DNA of 64,000 nucleotides from Discostella pseudostelligera (Eukaryota > Bacillariophyta > Thalassiosirophyceae > Thalassiosirales > Thalassiosiraceae), in the NCBI GenBank assembly GCA_036940085.1, contig JALLBK010000096.1, positions 1 to 64,000 on the forward strand, read 5' to 3'. The position numbers were made by a program, and so were the translations under genes. This document shows, piece by piece, positions 42,578 through 53,858 of the stretch; positions within the stretch are counted from its first letter, which is position 1; each line of letters opens with the position of its first letter. The notes beneath the pieces are model-generated. The model was not told the DNA's origin. It ran no database searches and was given only the letters and a program-made list of their open reading frames with translations.

Positions 42578-44341
42578 ATGAAAATGATGGCGCCGCCAAC
42601 GACCGCCACCACCGATAGTCGTCTTCGTCTTCGGGGTTACTATCATAATCACCGGGCATTGCATGGCGAACAACAGTCTCTATTTGACAATCCTGGAAGC
42701 TCTCAAATCGACGACACTTTCAATCAAAATTCCCAACAACAACCACCCCTTTCACTGCAACGACATTCTGTCTCTTGGGGCACCTACGCGAGTTTCTTCC
42801 TACTGACCCAAGGAATCGCTATCATCTGCATCATTGGCATCTTAATATTTTGCATTCGCAAGCATCGTCATCAAATGACACGGCAGCGCATTGCTTCGAT
42901 GGCACAATTGCAGGTGCAGGGGTGGGTGACCATGACGACAATGCGTAGTAGTACTACCCCCACAGCAGCAGCAGCAGCAGCAGTTGGCGAGATTGTTGAT
43001 GTTGGTGGTGGTGGTCAAACTTCGGGAAACGAAAGAGCAGATAATGATGCGAGAGACATTGCTTCTGGTCTTGGTGCTGGTGGCAACAACGACATTTCTA
43101 GCTCCTTGGCTACCGGCGATGATCAGATTTGTCCTTATCCTCCGAATAATGGTGTGAATAATGATCGTAGTGAGCATCATCCAACTCCATTCGATAGATT
43201 TCTCACCATGTCTCGCACCATTGGGAGTACAATGCTATATCCGCTTCGTGCACTTAGGGCAGCCATCAACGATTGGGCCACGGGGAGCTATGATGAGGTG
43301 TTCTTGCGGCAGCTTATGGAGAGGATGGAGGCGGAACGGGAAGCGGCAAAAGAAAATCCCAAAGAGAGAGCAAGACGGTTGAAGGAGGCATTTGTGAAGG
43401 CGGGCACCGTATGGGTATGTTGGTATTCTTATCATTTTTGTTCGATACCTACTTAATATTTGACTATCATCTAACATTTCACCATAATCTTGGCTTCGTA
43501 GGAGCTTGGTGATGAGCACTTCATTCCTCCCACGAGGATTGGGCAGGGCTTCACGTCTTCGATTCCCATACCTAACAGAGCTAAACTGGATATCGAAGAG
43601 GGTATGAAAGCTGAGGAAGTCAAAGAGACATATTGTGAAGTCAGTTTAGTCGATGAGATATATGAAAATGATGTTCTCGATGTGCAAACTCGGGACCAAC
43701 AGCTTGACATTTCACCTCGACACGGCAAAGCGACTGAGATGAATTCTAATATAGATTGCTTGGAGTCGTCTATCGATTCTTTGGAACCAAATCAAAGGTA
43801 CATTTATCTTTTCAGATCTGTTCGTGGCACAATGATGCCAATGAATGCCGAGTCGACGGAATGTATCCCAATCATTGTGCACGAGATTCCCAATCAATGT
43901 GCCATTTGCCTTTGCGACTACGAGAACGGTGAAACCATTGTAACCTCATTTAACGGTGAATGTCCTCATGCATTCCATCAGGAGTGTGTGATCGAGTGGC
44001 TTGTCAAAATGCAAGAGGATGCACCATGTCCTTGTTGTCGACGAACTTTCATTGATTTAGATTCATGCAACCCTTGCCAAAACAATGATAATATCCCTTC
44101 CACCACCAGCAACAATGCAACAAATACTTCACAAGATCTAAATGAATCGGGTCGTCACCACGAGCGCCGTCGATGGAGAATGAGTTTCGGGGTACAATCT
44201 TCTACCAACAGCAGTTCCCGTGATTCTGTGCAAGAGCTGACAGAGGCGGAACGACTTCGACAAGAATGGGTGCGACACATAATTGAACAAGAACTGCGCC
44301 GACGTAGAGCATTTAATGCGTCCGTGATATCCCTGAGATAA
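42578..44341 (+). CDS. Membrane-anchored RING-H2 ubiquitin ligase
   Basis: Two exons, 42578-43414 and 43502-44341 (GTATGT...GTAG, phase 0), encode 558 residues; a donor six bases earlier is possible. One membrane segment near residue 75, SFFLLTQGIAIICIIGILIF, is followed by basic residues (CIRKHRHQMTRQR). A helical region (RQLMERMEAEREAAKENPKE) closes the first exon. The second exon has a RING-H2: CAIC, 14 residues, C-x-H-x2-H-x2-C (CPHAFHQEC), then CPCC. This arrangement is that of membrane RING E3 ligases (ATL-like), which transfer ubiquitin from an E2 to membrane substrates. A paralogous copy of the first exon without RING lies at 53.9-55.0 kb. The ATG at 42578 is the first in frame. Confidence 0.87.
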
Positions 44342-44571
44342 TAATGATGTAATTCAAATGTATTTTTCTTCATAATATTTGCTAAATACCATTCTATCGA
44401 TGATCAATTATGTTTATGATTGCTGCGGCTGTGCTTCAATCCGGTGGGCTACGCGGCTAAAAGCTTCACTCATCTACCACATGCACACACAATTGAATAT
44501 ATCGTGATGTCAAAATGAAGATCACAATCGAGTATCACATTAAATGCTATGACTATGAGAAAGAGCGCCCG

Positions 44572-45933
44572 TCAATCAGTCCAACATTGTGTAGATCCAA
44601 CTTTTGACAACTCATTTGCTTTTTCTAATCTTCTTGCACTAATACTACCCCCGGCGCCATTCAACAAACAATTCTTCAAAAACTTGTGCATAGTCACACA
44701 ACCATCCCTAGCCAATTCAATCGCCTCCGAACTCGAATCCATTGACATTTTACCAAATTGATCCCACACAGTAACCTCTTTCCAATTAGGCATCAAGGCG
44801 ATGGTTAGAACACCAGATGCTTGTAATATCTCCTCCTCCGTCGGGTCGGCAATGACTACATGATGGTGTGAGGAGTCCATCTTCTTGGCAGTCACACGTT
44901 TGCCAACCTGTGTCGCATCGGTAGTAGCTGTGGTTGTTGTCTCTACCTTCATCACTGCCGCACTACCAGCACATACCATATCCCGCATTGCCACACCTGC
45001 ATCCACCAAGGCCAAACTTGCCCCAAGAACCGCGGCATTGAAAACACCTCCATCACTCTGCAATACTTCCACGAACACCTCCACGCACATTTTACTGTTA
45101 TCTTTTAATATTACCGCCGGGGATAGTGCCTCATACAGCCGATGGGAAAGATATGTCTCATCCAAAAATGCCGCGGGAGCGCAAAGCGACCCACCCGAGG
45201 ATAGAAGGGACGTGTCCTGGGCTGTACCGAGAGCATCGCGGGGTATGCGTGCTCCCCCGGACGTTTTGGAGGAGAAATCTTGAGATAAGGAGTGTTGTGC
45301 TAGTGTTTCCATTCGTATTCCAACGTGAGGCATGTATCGCACTTTTTATTTGTTGATGATATTATTGTTGGTGTAGATTGTGGTTGTGTTGGGTAATGAA
45401 AATATATTTTGCAATTGTGGTGAGAGACACAACAAAAATGAGAGATTGCAGTGATGATGAATAAGCGTGAACGACGATACTCGACGGCGAAACTTATTTA
45501 AAGCACTATAGACATTCACTTCACACTCACCTTCGCAGACTAAACCGCCGCCATTGTTGGCAGCATTCATACTCGAGCAATTCACAGGCCTAGGACCACG
45601 CACCGACACCATCAACTTCGTGTGACCCCACTCAACTAATGCGCTACCATTTGATTGAGAAAGTAAAGAGCGCTCAAGGTGTATTTGACGGAGAGTGCGT
45701 GGCCCTCGCCTTTGCTCTTTGGAGGCGGCGTCGGCAGATGTTGGGTGCGGCTGTTGGCCAACAAGCGCCATGGTTGTGTTGTGATGATCGCTGGGGCGGG
45801 AAAATGGATCAAAAGCGGCAGTGCTTTCCAAAGAATGCGATATGGCGGGTAAAGGGACATAACAATTAGTCAGTGTGGCCGTTGCCGACATGGGCGGGTG
45901 GCGGGCGGCGGCGGCACTCATGGTCAAGGTCAT
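44572..45933 (-). CDS. Exosome RNase PH-type subunit (RRP41/MTR3-like)
   Basis: Two exons, 45933-45531 and 45341-44572, joined in phase 1, encode 390 residues; an ATG four codons later is also possible. After an N-terminal tail the RNase PH fold begins: GPRTLRQIHLERSLLSQSNG, ALVEWGHTKLMVSVRGPRP, and across the junction LVCEVRYMPHVG. It continues with FVEVLQSDGGVFNAAVLGAS, LALVDAGVAMRDMVCAGSAA and LTIALMPNWKEVTVWDQFGK. The eukaryotic exosome ring has six such subunits, which degrade and trim RNA in nucleus and cytosol. LLSQSNGSALVE and GPRP recall MTR3; the rest fits RRP41 equally well, so I do not choose. It diverges from the PC4 gene. Confidence 0.85.
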
Positions 45934-46445
45934 GCATCGAATATCAAAGCCAGTGTACGTTATGGATGATGGATGGTGGATGGCCGGCCGGATGGGAGTA
46001 CTTAAAAAATTCGGAATTCAGAGAGATACTTAACGGAATTTGAAAATAAAAAGATACTTAACGCAATCCCCGCGTTTCGCGCCATATCCTACTTTTCACC
46101 ATTACTATCGCACATCATCATCATCACCATCACACCATGACCATGGCGGCCGCCGCTACCGTCTGCCAACTACTATCTACTTATATCTGAATGATCTTTA
46201 GACCGTTCCTCCCGAGCGCACTTCTCCTCCTAGTAGTTGCTTCTCTCCTCGTTATCCTTATCCTTCTTTCTCCTCCTCCCATCGCCGCCGTCTCCGCCGC
46301 GACGCCCACGTGCTTCCTCGCTGCTTCCGTATCCATAGCAACAACGTTGCGGCTGCCATTCCGCCTACAACAACTTGTGCCATCACCATCATCCAGGTGG
46401 TCACCGTCTTCCACATTCCATTTTACCGCTAGAAATTTCGTAACA
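45934..46445. promoter_or_regulatory. Divergent region between exosome and PC4 genes
   Basis: A consensus E2F site TTTCGCGCC lies at 46075-46083. Two near-copies of gatacttaacg (at about 46025 and 46053) form a short direct repeat. From 46191 an ATG opens a frame that runs into the PC4 coding region (see findings). Confidence 0.5.
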
Positions 46446-47000
46446 ATGCCGAGGGTGAAGCATGAAAAGGATGATGATGAGGAAGAAGAGGAGGAGGAGT
46501 TCCAGCCGGAAGCAAAGAAGGCGAAGGTAAAAAAGGACGAAGAAGATGGTGATGAAGATGAAAATGCCGACGACGAGGAGAATGAAACAGCAGTGAAATG
46601 CAATGCCGACGGAGAAGCATACTTTGAATTAGGAACGAAGAAACGATGCACTGTTCGAAAGTGGAATAATAATGTCCTGGTGGATATTCGTGAGGTAAAT
46701 GTTGCTCTCTATCTCTCTCTTTCATCTTTATCATCGCCGACACATTCATTTTTGGTGCAATCTAACATCACGTCATGTACATACCTGCATCCTGCATTGC
46801 ACTCCTTCTTCTGCTTCTTCTGCTCCTTCTTCACGTGTTTCTACTTACCCCCAAAATAAACATAGTTCTACGAAAAGGATGGCAAAACATTGCCAGGAAA
46901 GAAGGGTATCAGTTTAACCTTGGACCAGTACAATGCATTGCGCAATGTCATCATGGATGGAACGTTGGATGCTCAAATCAAACATCTCAAAAAGGGTTGA
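46446..47000 (+). CDS. SUB1: Transcription coactivator PC4/Sub1 homologue
   Basis: Two exons, 46446-46694 and 46866-47000 (GTAAAT...ATAG, phase 0), encode 127 residues, the usual PC4 size. The N-terminal half is acidic and Lys-rich ([20 protein letters not shown]), as in the regulatory region of PC4. The C-terminal half is the single-stranded DNA-binding domain: [40 protein letters not shown] and [19 protein letters not shown]. The exon junction falls exactly in DIRE/FYEKDG, where the family sequence confirms it. The family binds melted promoters and assists RNA polymerase II. The same frame is open 85 codons upstream to an ATG at 46191. Confidence 0.93.
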
Positions 47001-47635
47001 ACAATCATCATCACGGGGACAGCTGGGGAGGGGTTCTTTGTGTATGTGAGGACTTTGTTGCTACTCAATGATTTCTTCCCTTATATCATTTACATATTTG
47101 TGCAAAGAGAAAAGACGAGGGAGAGAGTCCGTTGCAGATGGACTATTGCATTCATTGTCGCCCTTCCAAGCAGTATATACCATGCATAGAGGGTGGACAG
47201 TGTGTAGCGGGTAATATGCATAGCCGAATGATTATTGGTTCGCTACATTTTCAACATCGATCATTATTATTTTGCTTCATGTTAAGTTTGAATAGCGGGA
47301 GGAGAGGGGTGGGGGGCATAATTCTCCGATTGAAATGCGATCTCCGACCTCGTAACCTACTTGACATTATCGCCACGTGTTCCTTACTACGCCCGCAATC
47401 CGCAATTACATGATATTATGCCCATCTTGCTTGATTCTGCATCGTTTTTGTCGGGGTCGAGTTGATACAGAGAGAGCGAGATCAACCCCCAGTAAGTCAG
47501 ACATGAATTCACTCCGATATACCCCCGATCCCTCTCAAGATCATCAAGTCCGTCACCCCCCGTCCTCTTTCGCCCATCTCTCATTCCCCCGCTACACAAC
47601 ATTAATAATCCCATCACAGCACACTTTCAACGACA
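47001..47635. other. Convergent intergenic region PC4 to PRL phosphatase
   Basis: No gene is supported. Overlapping short ORFs have no recognisable features and the longest one (47377-47757) is antisense to the phosphatase 3' end. Confidence 0.45.
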
Positions 47636-48517
47636 TTACAAAATCAAACATCCACAACCCCCCTCTCCACTCTCAACACCACTTCCACCTCCTCCTCTCT
47701 TTCGACGACCAGTACGACACTTGTACCCCTCCAAATATTGAAGCTGTGTTTCATTAATCGCCCCCCTTCTCAAACTGCGAATTCTCATAACCGCATCAAC
47801 CGCATCCATTCGTTCATATTCCATTAATGCAATTGCCACGAGGACGGGAGCACGTCCAAGACCGGCGACACAGTGTACGGCGATAGTCTTTGGTTCGTCC
47901 TTGGTGGTTGCGGAAGTAGTAGTGGTGGAAGAAGCAGTAGTAGTTGTACTAGAGTGTGGTGGTGCCGCGGTAGAATGCGAAGTGGCATGATGATCAGTAG
48001 TAGTGTTCGATAAAAATCGCTCTTCCACCAAAGCCAACCAACGAGTCAACACCTCCTCAGGAGGACTATGTCCATCATCATATGCCATTTCATGTAGAGT
48101 AATTCCAGCCTGTTGGAGTTCCGTTCCCAAATATGTGGGTTCACAAACACGGACAATGTCGGTAACGTGATGACGACGACATTCTTTAATGTAAAGATGA
48201 AGGTTGGATTGACGTGGTGCATCCATGATGAGGAAACGGAGTTTGGGAGTGGTGATGAGAGTGGGTTTGGAGCTGATGGTGCCTCCTCCCCCGCCGCCTA
48301 CGCCCATGCCTACGCCTACGCCACCGCCAACACCTCCACCTGTGCCACCAACACTTCTGCCCCCCTTGGCGCCATTGTTGTTATTGTTATTACTTCCATC
48401 AGAAGATGACAAAAATGACGATTCTACCGGAGGCATCAACTTTCGTGGTGGCATCATCATCATGGCATTGCCACCACCGGAGGAGGCAGTAGTAGAAGAT
48501 GTTGTTGTATTAGCCAT
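47636..48517 (-). CDS. PRL-type protein tyrosine phosphatase with prenylation box
   Basis: 293 residues, intronless. The first 95 residues are Ser/Asn/Gly-rich (GVGGGVGVGMGVGGGGGG). The catalytic domain follows the PTP4A/PRL pattern: PKLRFLIMDAPRQSNLHLYI, VTDIVRVCEPTYLGTELQQ, then TLHEMAYDDGHSPP with the general-acid Asp region. The P-loop is VHCVAGLGRAPVLVAIALME (HCxxGxxR), and RRGAINETQLQYLEGY follows. The protein ends GCGCLIL, a CaaX box whose final Leu favours geranylgeranylation, so it should be membrane-attached, as PRLs are. A Ser/Thr-rich insertion with many SSTTTT residues interrupts the domain before the P-loop, which is unusual, since PRLs are about 170 residues. Confidence 0.92.
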   Translation of the reverse strand: MANTTTSSTTASSGGGNAMMMMPPRKLMPPVESSFLSSSDGSNNNNNNGAKGGRSVGGTGGGVGGGVGVGMGVGGGGGGTISSKPTLITTPKLRFLIMDAPRQSNLHLYIKECRRHHVTDIVRVCEPTYLGTELQQAGITLHEMAYDDGHSPPEEVLTRWLALVEERFLSNTTTDHHATSHSTAAPPHSSTTTTASSTTTTSATTKDEPKTIAVHCVAGLGRAPVLVAIALMEYERMDAVDAVMRIRSLRRGAINETQLQYLEGYKCRTGRRKRGGGGSGVESGEGGCGCLIL

Positions 48518-49585
48518 TCTTGTCTTTTGCGTTAATGGAATTGTAGATGCGGGTGTAGGATTTAGGTGTTTCCATTCCGGGTGGATGGGGGGCGGCTAAT
48601 AAATCGAATCTTTCGATATCTACACAAGACGACAAGGGCAGGTAGGCCAGAGGGGTGTTGGGATGAGACTGATCGATGAATGGGTTAAATTTCAATTGAC
48701 CTCAATAATTATGCGTTGGGCTTTTGGTTTTTGGTTGAAGCTTTAATATTTGCTGTGCTTTTGTGCTTTGCTTGCTTTTATTATTTTTGGCTGGATGGGT
48801 GCATCTTCGGACCCCTACGATACCACCCCATCCACTTACGCCAATCCATGTCCCCACTTACGACGCCGAGCTGATAGGGCTGTACTGCGGGCCTCGCTTT
48901 CGAGAAACGAGAAGGATTCTTTCTCGTTTCTCACTCGAAAAATGGCGCCACCCAATCTTTTGGCGGGAGCGATCAGGTTGTGGCGGGAAGTTGTGGCGGG
49001 CGCAAAAAGACACGTGGAACCACCAGACCCTCCACGTGAAATTACCTCGCTACTAACAAATCACATGATAGAACTCCCCCTTGCACAAGCTGCTACACGT
49101 GGAACAACTGGCCTCCACGTGCATCTTCATCTTTTGTGTGGGCGGCTTCCTGTGGTCTGTCCATCGACGGATTGGCCACGTGTTCCATGCCGGTCTGGCC
49201 GCCACTGTACCTTGTGTGATAAGGTGGAGAAAAATTCATAAGCCCGTCCCACGTAAATTTCTCACCACCTCCTCCCCCGCCCCCATTCTTCTCTCCACCA
49301 CCGCCGCCGCCAACAACACCAAATAAAGCAAAAGCCAGCCGGAAGCCGGAAGCGGCAATCTCTGTATCCACTACCCGCTACCCGCTATCCGCTATCCACT
49401 ATCCGCAACCTCTGCACGTGTCATTCTTGCCATCATTGTTGGCCTTCGTGTCCCAGATATCCGGCAATCCATCCAACATCCAACTGCCAACTGCCGAACT
49501 TCAGCCACCGACAACTCTCAACCACATCATTCAGCTTCAGCATCAGCAACCGCATTGGTATCAACTTCACGCACAATAATTCGAA
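48518..49585. other. Intergenic region upstream of copy B
   Basis: No gene is convincing. GGCGGGA-type motifs cluster at about 48958-49000 (TTTTGGCGGGAG, TGGCGGGAA, GGCGGGCGC). At 49368-49405 the short unit CTAYCCG repeats about five times. CACGTGG/CCACGTG elements (G-box-like) recur between 49010 and 49250. Confidence 0.45.
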
Positions 49586-51901
49586 ATGGAACTCCCTGCT
49601 TTTGAGTCCGTAGCGGAGGCATTGGATAGTATCATCAGCGCCTGCGAAGGTGCCCGTCCTCCTGATGGAGATGGCGGGCCCAAACTCAAGCCATCCACAA
49701 AAGCTCGAGGAACTCCAGCCTTTTGCATTCGTGAACTTCTGGACAGCGACCGGATGCCAGTGCAGCTCAAACGACAGTTCTTAGTTGATAAAAGGTATGC
49801 AGCAGACAAAATCTACGATGGCACCTCTAGCTTCAGTGTTCTTCTCCAACAGTTTTATGAGAAGGATGCTTGGTCGGAGTATTGGGGTCGTCAGCGAGGT
49901 GACTACAAGCAGAAATTTGGGTTCATCATGTGTGGTAACGGCACCGGACTCCAAGGTGGGAATGATGGGCAGCTCATTGTCGCTGCACCCCCCACCAATC
50001 ACAACGATATCAGGTTCTTGAATCATCTTGTCTCCAACATGACGAGCATCAGTGGCAGCAGCGGACCAACATACCATGTCCATAACTACAACTACAACAA
50101 CGTCGGCAACAGCACGACAAACAACCACACTAATACTACCACTACTGATAGCAATGGTAATGTACAAGCCATCCAAGCCATCCGAGTGGCCACAGATGAA
50201 ATCCTAGTAGCTACAAGAGAGATCATCAAGAAGCAGGATAACATCAACGAATCAGTTGTTAGGTTTACAACAGAACAGAAGCCCAGTCGACCGCAACTAT
50301 CCGAGACTGACAATGGCATTGTCTCACCTAGTGTCACCAGGATTCTTTTCAAAGACGAAGAGGGGGTTGGGCCACAACTCAATGATGGCAGTGTTTCAAA
50401 TGAAATCATCAATAGTCATGCGAGCTTCGAAAAGTTTGAGCCACTTGATAATCATTCCTCCAGTTATGGTTATGGGCTTCTTGAAAGAAATGAACACTTC
50501 ATTTCGGAACTCTTCGACAGTGTTTCAAACAATGGAAACATACACAGTCCCGAGAGGACCATTCGACTTGATGATGTTCAGGATTATCTGAAGGAGGAGG
50601 TGAATATTCTCATCCAGTGGCTGTTTTTGGACAAGTGAGCTCATTCATCAACGCCATCATGAGTGACTCACAAACAATCAAGTTTGGGAGCATGGTTTTA
50701 GTGACCGCTGAGCAAAAATGTTTCATTGTCTGTGTTGATAATGGCAATGATGAAGAAAATGTGGCTAATGATTTGTGGATCTCTACGGCCGCCCCATCTC
50801 TTGGTTATCGGGTATCACATGATATCACAGGTGTGCTGGATAATGGTACTTCCTTTACCTTTCATGTCGCTACCGAGGAGGTAATGCAAGCCAGCAAACC
50901 GATTGAAGATATTCTCGTGACGCTGGCGAATCACATGAATATCAAGGAAATTGGAGTCGAAAGTTCGGTGTCAGCGACAACTACTGCCGTCCCCATTACC
51001 ATTACGTGTCTCAAGTCAGTGTTGTCAAAGTCTCAGCTAACTTTCAAACTTGAAAAGGCTACTGTTACATTTGAGCAGCAGATGCATTTCGCCTCATCCG
51101 CTGCTAGCTTGGTCTTTGTCAGCTGCACCTTTGAAGCAGATGGTGAACCTCTATTGGGAAGTGAGTTTGATCCTCGCAAATCGAGACCCACAATGCATGT
51201 TGTATTTCGTTCATGCATGCCTGGATTTCTGAACGTGCTCAAGGCGGCCAACACCGGATGGTTCAAATATATTGGACTTGCTTATCAAAGCTTTGATGCA
51301 AATCATGTTGATTTTCTCCAGGAGTTGAATGATGCATCATTGGAGAGAGACTTTGAGTTTCAACTGCTGTCTGATATCACTCTAACTCTCGGTCCAACCA
51401 AGTACCTGGTTGGAAACATTCGCAAGTGGTTGAAGGGAGACCAATCAGTAAGTGCCAATCCATGATAATGTGTTATTTGCCAACTTGGCAAAGGTTCTCG
51501 ACTAGCTTATTCAATGTCTTTTATTTGTACCCTGCTTGTTGTTGTTGTAGATGCAAAGTATTATTCGCGAATTCAAGAAATCTAGCGAGCCTACCAACAC
51601 TAACGAAGAGACCGCAGTTGTTGACATCGTTGCGGCTGTTGCTGGACAACCTTTCAAGGATGTGAATCCGGACACTTCCCTTGTTGCTGTTGAATCTTTC
51701 CAGGCTACACTGACGTACAAAGAACAAGTGCAGAAATTGGAACGTGAGGTTCAAGAACATGTCCCTCCCAATAAACAAGGAAACCCATGCCAACACTGTC
51801 TCGCCAACTTTACGAACAAAGCTGCAGGCAAAGGTGCGAAGTTGTTTTGCCATTTTCACGGTCCCAAGATGACAACCGATACTCGTGGAGAAACTGAATA
51901 A
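49586..51901 (+). CDS. Copy B of an unrecognised gene family, frame break inside
   Basis: The first part is open from the ATG at 49586 to 50638 (FESVAEALDSIISACEGARP, later a Thr/Asn-rich stretch and EHFISELFDSVSNNGN). The second part is in the -1 frame (from about 50571: GGGEYSHPVAVFGQVSSF) to 51447, then spliced by a clean GTAAGT...GTAG intron (51448-51550, phase 0) to 51551-51901. The C-terminus has C80-x2-C83-x16-C100-x2-H103 (numbered in the last exon), a possible metal site. No known domain was recognised. Copy A at 4.2-10.8 kb shares blocks across both parts, including the frame change. It may be one protein made by frameshifting or an unusual splice, two proteins, or an assembly error. 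A clear stop-free structure argues against a pseudogene. Confidence 0.6.
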
Positions 51902-52144
51902 ATCAAGTGTTTTGTCGAAATGTCATTCATTATATGAGCTTTCCCTTACAATGTTTACCATATCATTGTCTAGTGTACGCACGGTAAAAATAATTGCATG
52001 ATTTTAGCTGAGACTATTGCATACTATTTCATCAGCCAATGGATGTGTTCGGTAAATGTGGAAGACCAATGGCCAACATCACTAACTTCATGCATACAAT
52101 TCCCTTGATGTCCACCTTTGCTCATCTATCCACCGACAACCCAC
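51902..52144. other. Spacer between copy B and the gene-fragment mosaic
   Basis: About 240 bases of AT-rich sequence; nothing recognisable. Confidence 0.45.
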
Positions 52145-52862
52145 TAATCTCTTCATGATTGTGACCGTCCTCTACGTCCATCTTGCCGTCCCTTGCGATG
52201 GACTTGCCAAGGAAGGCACGTCAATCGACTTCATGGACAAACGAGGCCACGACATCGTACTCCTCACCGGATACTGGATCATTCACCTTCAGCTCACCAT
52301 GTACTTTGATTGCGAGATATGGTATACTCCTCACTGCAATCAACAAATCATCTGAAATGACGTCTCTTGATCGGCTGCGAGGCCGATTCGGTGCCGCCAC
52401 CAGCAGCAGCCCGCCTTTGGTTCCTCTCCTCCTCAACCAATAGGTGCCCAACATATCGATCAATATACCATAACGTGATACTTACAACATTGCGATCATA
52501 CTGAAAGTGATCTATCACATCGAACATCCATGACGCGATGCATTTCCGCCATGGACCAATGGTAGGAGTAGGAGCCTTCTTGTCATCCAACGAGACTGAC
52601 GAGCTTGTAACCTCCTCAACAAACGCGGTGGGGTTATATCACATATCACATCGCGGCAGTGGCTCAGAATAGATATCGGCATCTCGTTGCAACAGCGCCA
52701 TAAGATGTTCCAAAGATGCAGAGATTTGCAGCTCGAGGGTGGATGCAGCAGCAGCGGGTGGTGTCGATGACATGGAGAAGTAGGATGCATGGGCTCAGAA
52801 TGATGGCGGTGAAAGTTGTTTTTGAAGGCGATGATGTTGATTTTGTTGTTGTCCGACCATGT
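52145..52862 (-). pseudogene. Fragment of the cyclin gene
   Basis: The reverse complement corresponds to about 32800-33512 of the cyclin gene, from VGQQHQQQYHRLHNNFHRHH through the cyclin box (IGPWRKCIASWMFDVIDHFQ, SITLWYIDRYVGHLL) to the EEDGHHHEEI region. Frameshifts and a changed stretch near 52630 (where RYYPTEF is lost) break the frame, and the second half of the cyclin fold is absent. The DNA match runs through the insertion before HFQL as well, so the copy was made from the gene and not from a domain-only transcript. Confidence 0.85.
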
Positions 52863-53772
52863 TGTGTGCTCTCTCCAATCTCTGGCTTTACGGGCAGATC
52901 ATCTATCCTTTGTCGTTGATGGTATTGTTGCGTCACTGCTGCTACCACCACTATTGCTCGAAGAAGAAGAGGTGGAGGAGGATGGAAGGATGCGATATCG
53001 TGTTGCACCACCACACAATAACTTGGCAAAGGTAAGAAGTGATCCAGCTGGCTCCCGCAGTCTCCACATAGTCCCTGACCGGATTGGAGTAAGATAAGTC
53101 GACATTGGAGTCGGTTTAGGAATTCTATGCGCAGACGATTCATTTTGCTGCTGCACCGGACTTGGCACGGAGCGCATCCATCGTAGCCATGTGGTTGCCT
53201 CCTCATCTCTCCGTCGACGAACTGTAGCATCCATTATGATGTTGTTGTTGCATCCTCCTCCAACTCCTCCCCCATTATTCGCAATGAAGCAGTGTCGTGG
53301 CTGGGATTGTGGATAGTAAGGTGAAGGGATCATCGCTCTTCTCGTTGAGCTGTTGTGAGAAGATATTATCATTACTGCTTGATGACGATGACTATCATCT
53401 AGAACGGTGGCTGTCGAGTAGAGCGCCGATTATGATGATGATGATGATGCCGACTCGTCGTGACGAATGCGATTGTGGATGACGGCAATGATGCTGATAG
53501 TGATATCAGATTACGGGCATCAGGAGGAGTTTGAAGCCGCCGCCGCACGCCTCCAACGCTACTGCCATTGCTGCTGTTGCTGCTGCTCTCACCGCTCGGC
53601 AGATTTCGAACGAAGAACAACCAACGCAGACATTTTATGATGATGATACTCGCAGCCACGAAGAGAGAAATTGATGCAAGATTCCCTTGTTGTCCCTTGA
53701 CCGTTAATGGCAGTACCAGTAGCAGTAGTACCTCTCAACACCCTACGATACGTCGGCGGAAATGACGGTGGA
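52863..53772 (-). pseudogene. Fragment of the NSF-like AAA+ gene, including its 5' flank
   Basis: It corresponds to about 24533-25729, that is the start codon region, the N-terminal low-complexity part and about 90 bases of upstream DNA (to cgtcggcggaaatgacgg), with several internal deletions (for example the bases equivalent to 24830-24960). The N-terminus [20 protein letters not shown] is still readable (53659 down) but stops follow. No AAA module is included. Orientation is the same as in the source gene. Confidence 0.85.
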
Positions 53773-53858
53773 TGGCGCATGCATGAGCAGCAGCTCCAAG
53801 TATCGTACAGCGACCCACAATGGGAGCGATGCAACCGACGCTTTCAACCACCTTGAGT

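Noticed and set aside
50594..50608. Shine-Dalgarno-like aggaggaggtgaa in copy B
   Set aside because: The context is eukaryotic nuclear DNA with introns; the match is a Glu/Gly codon run.
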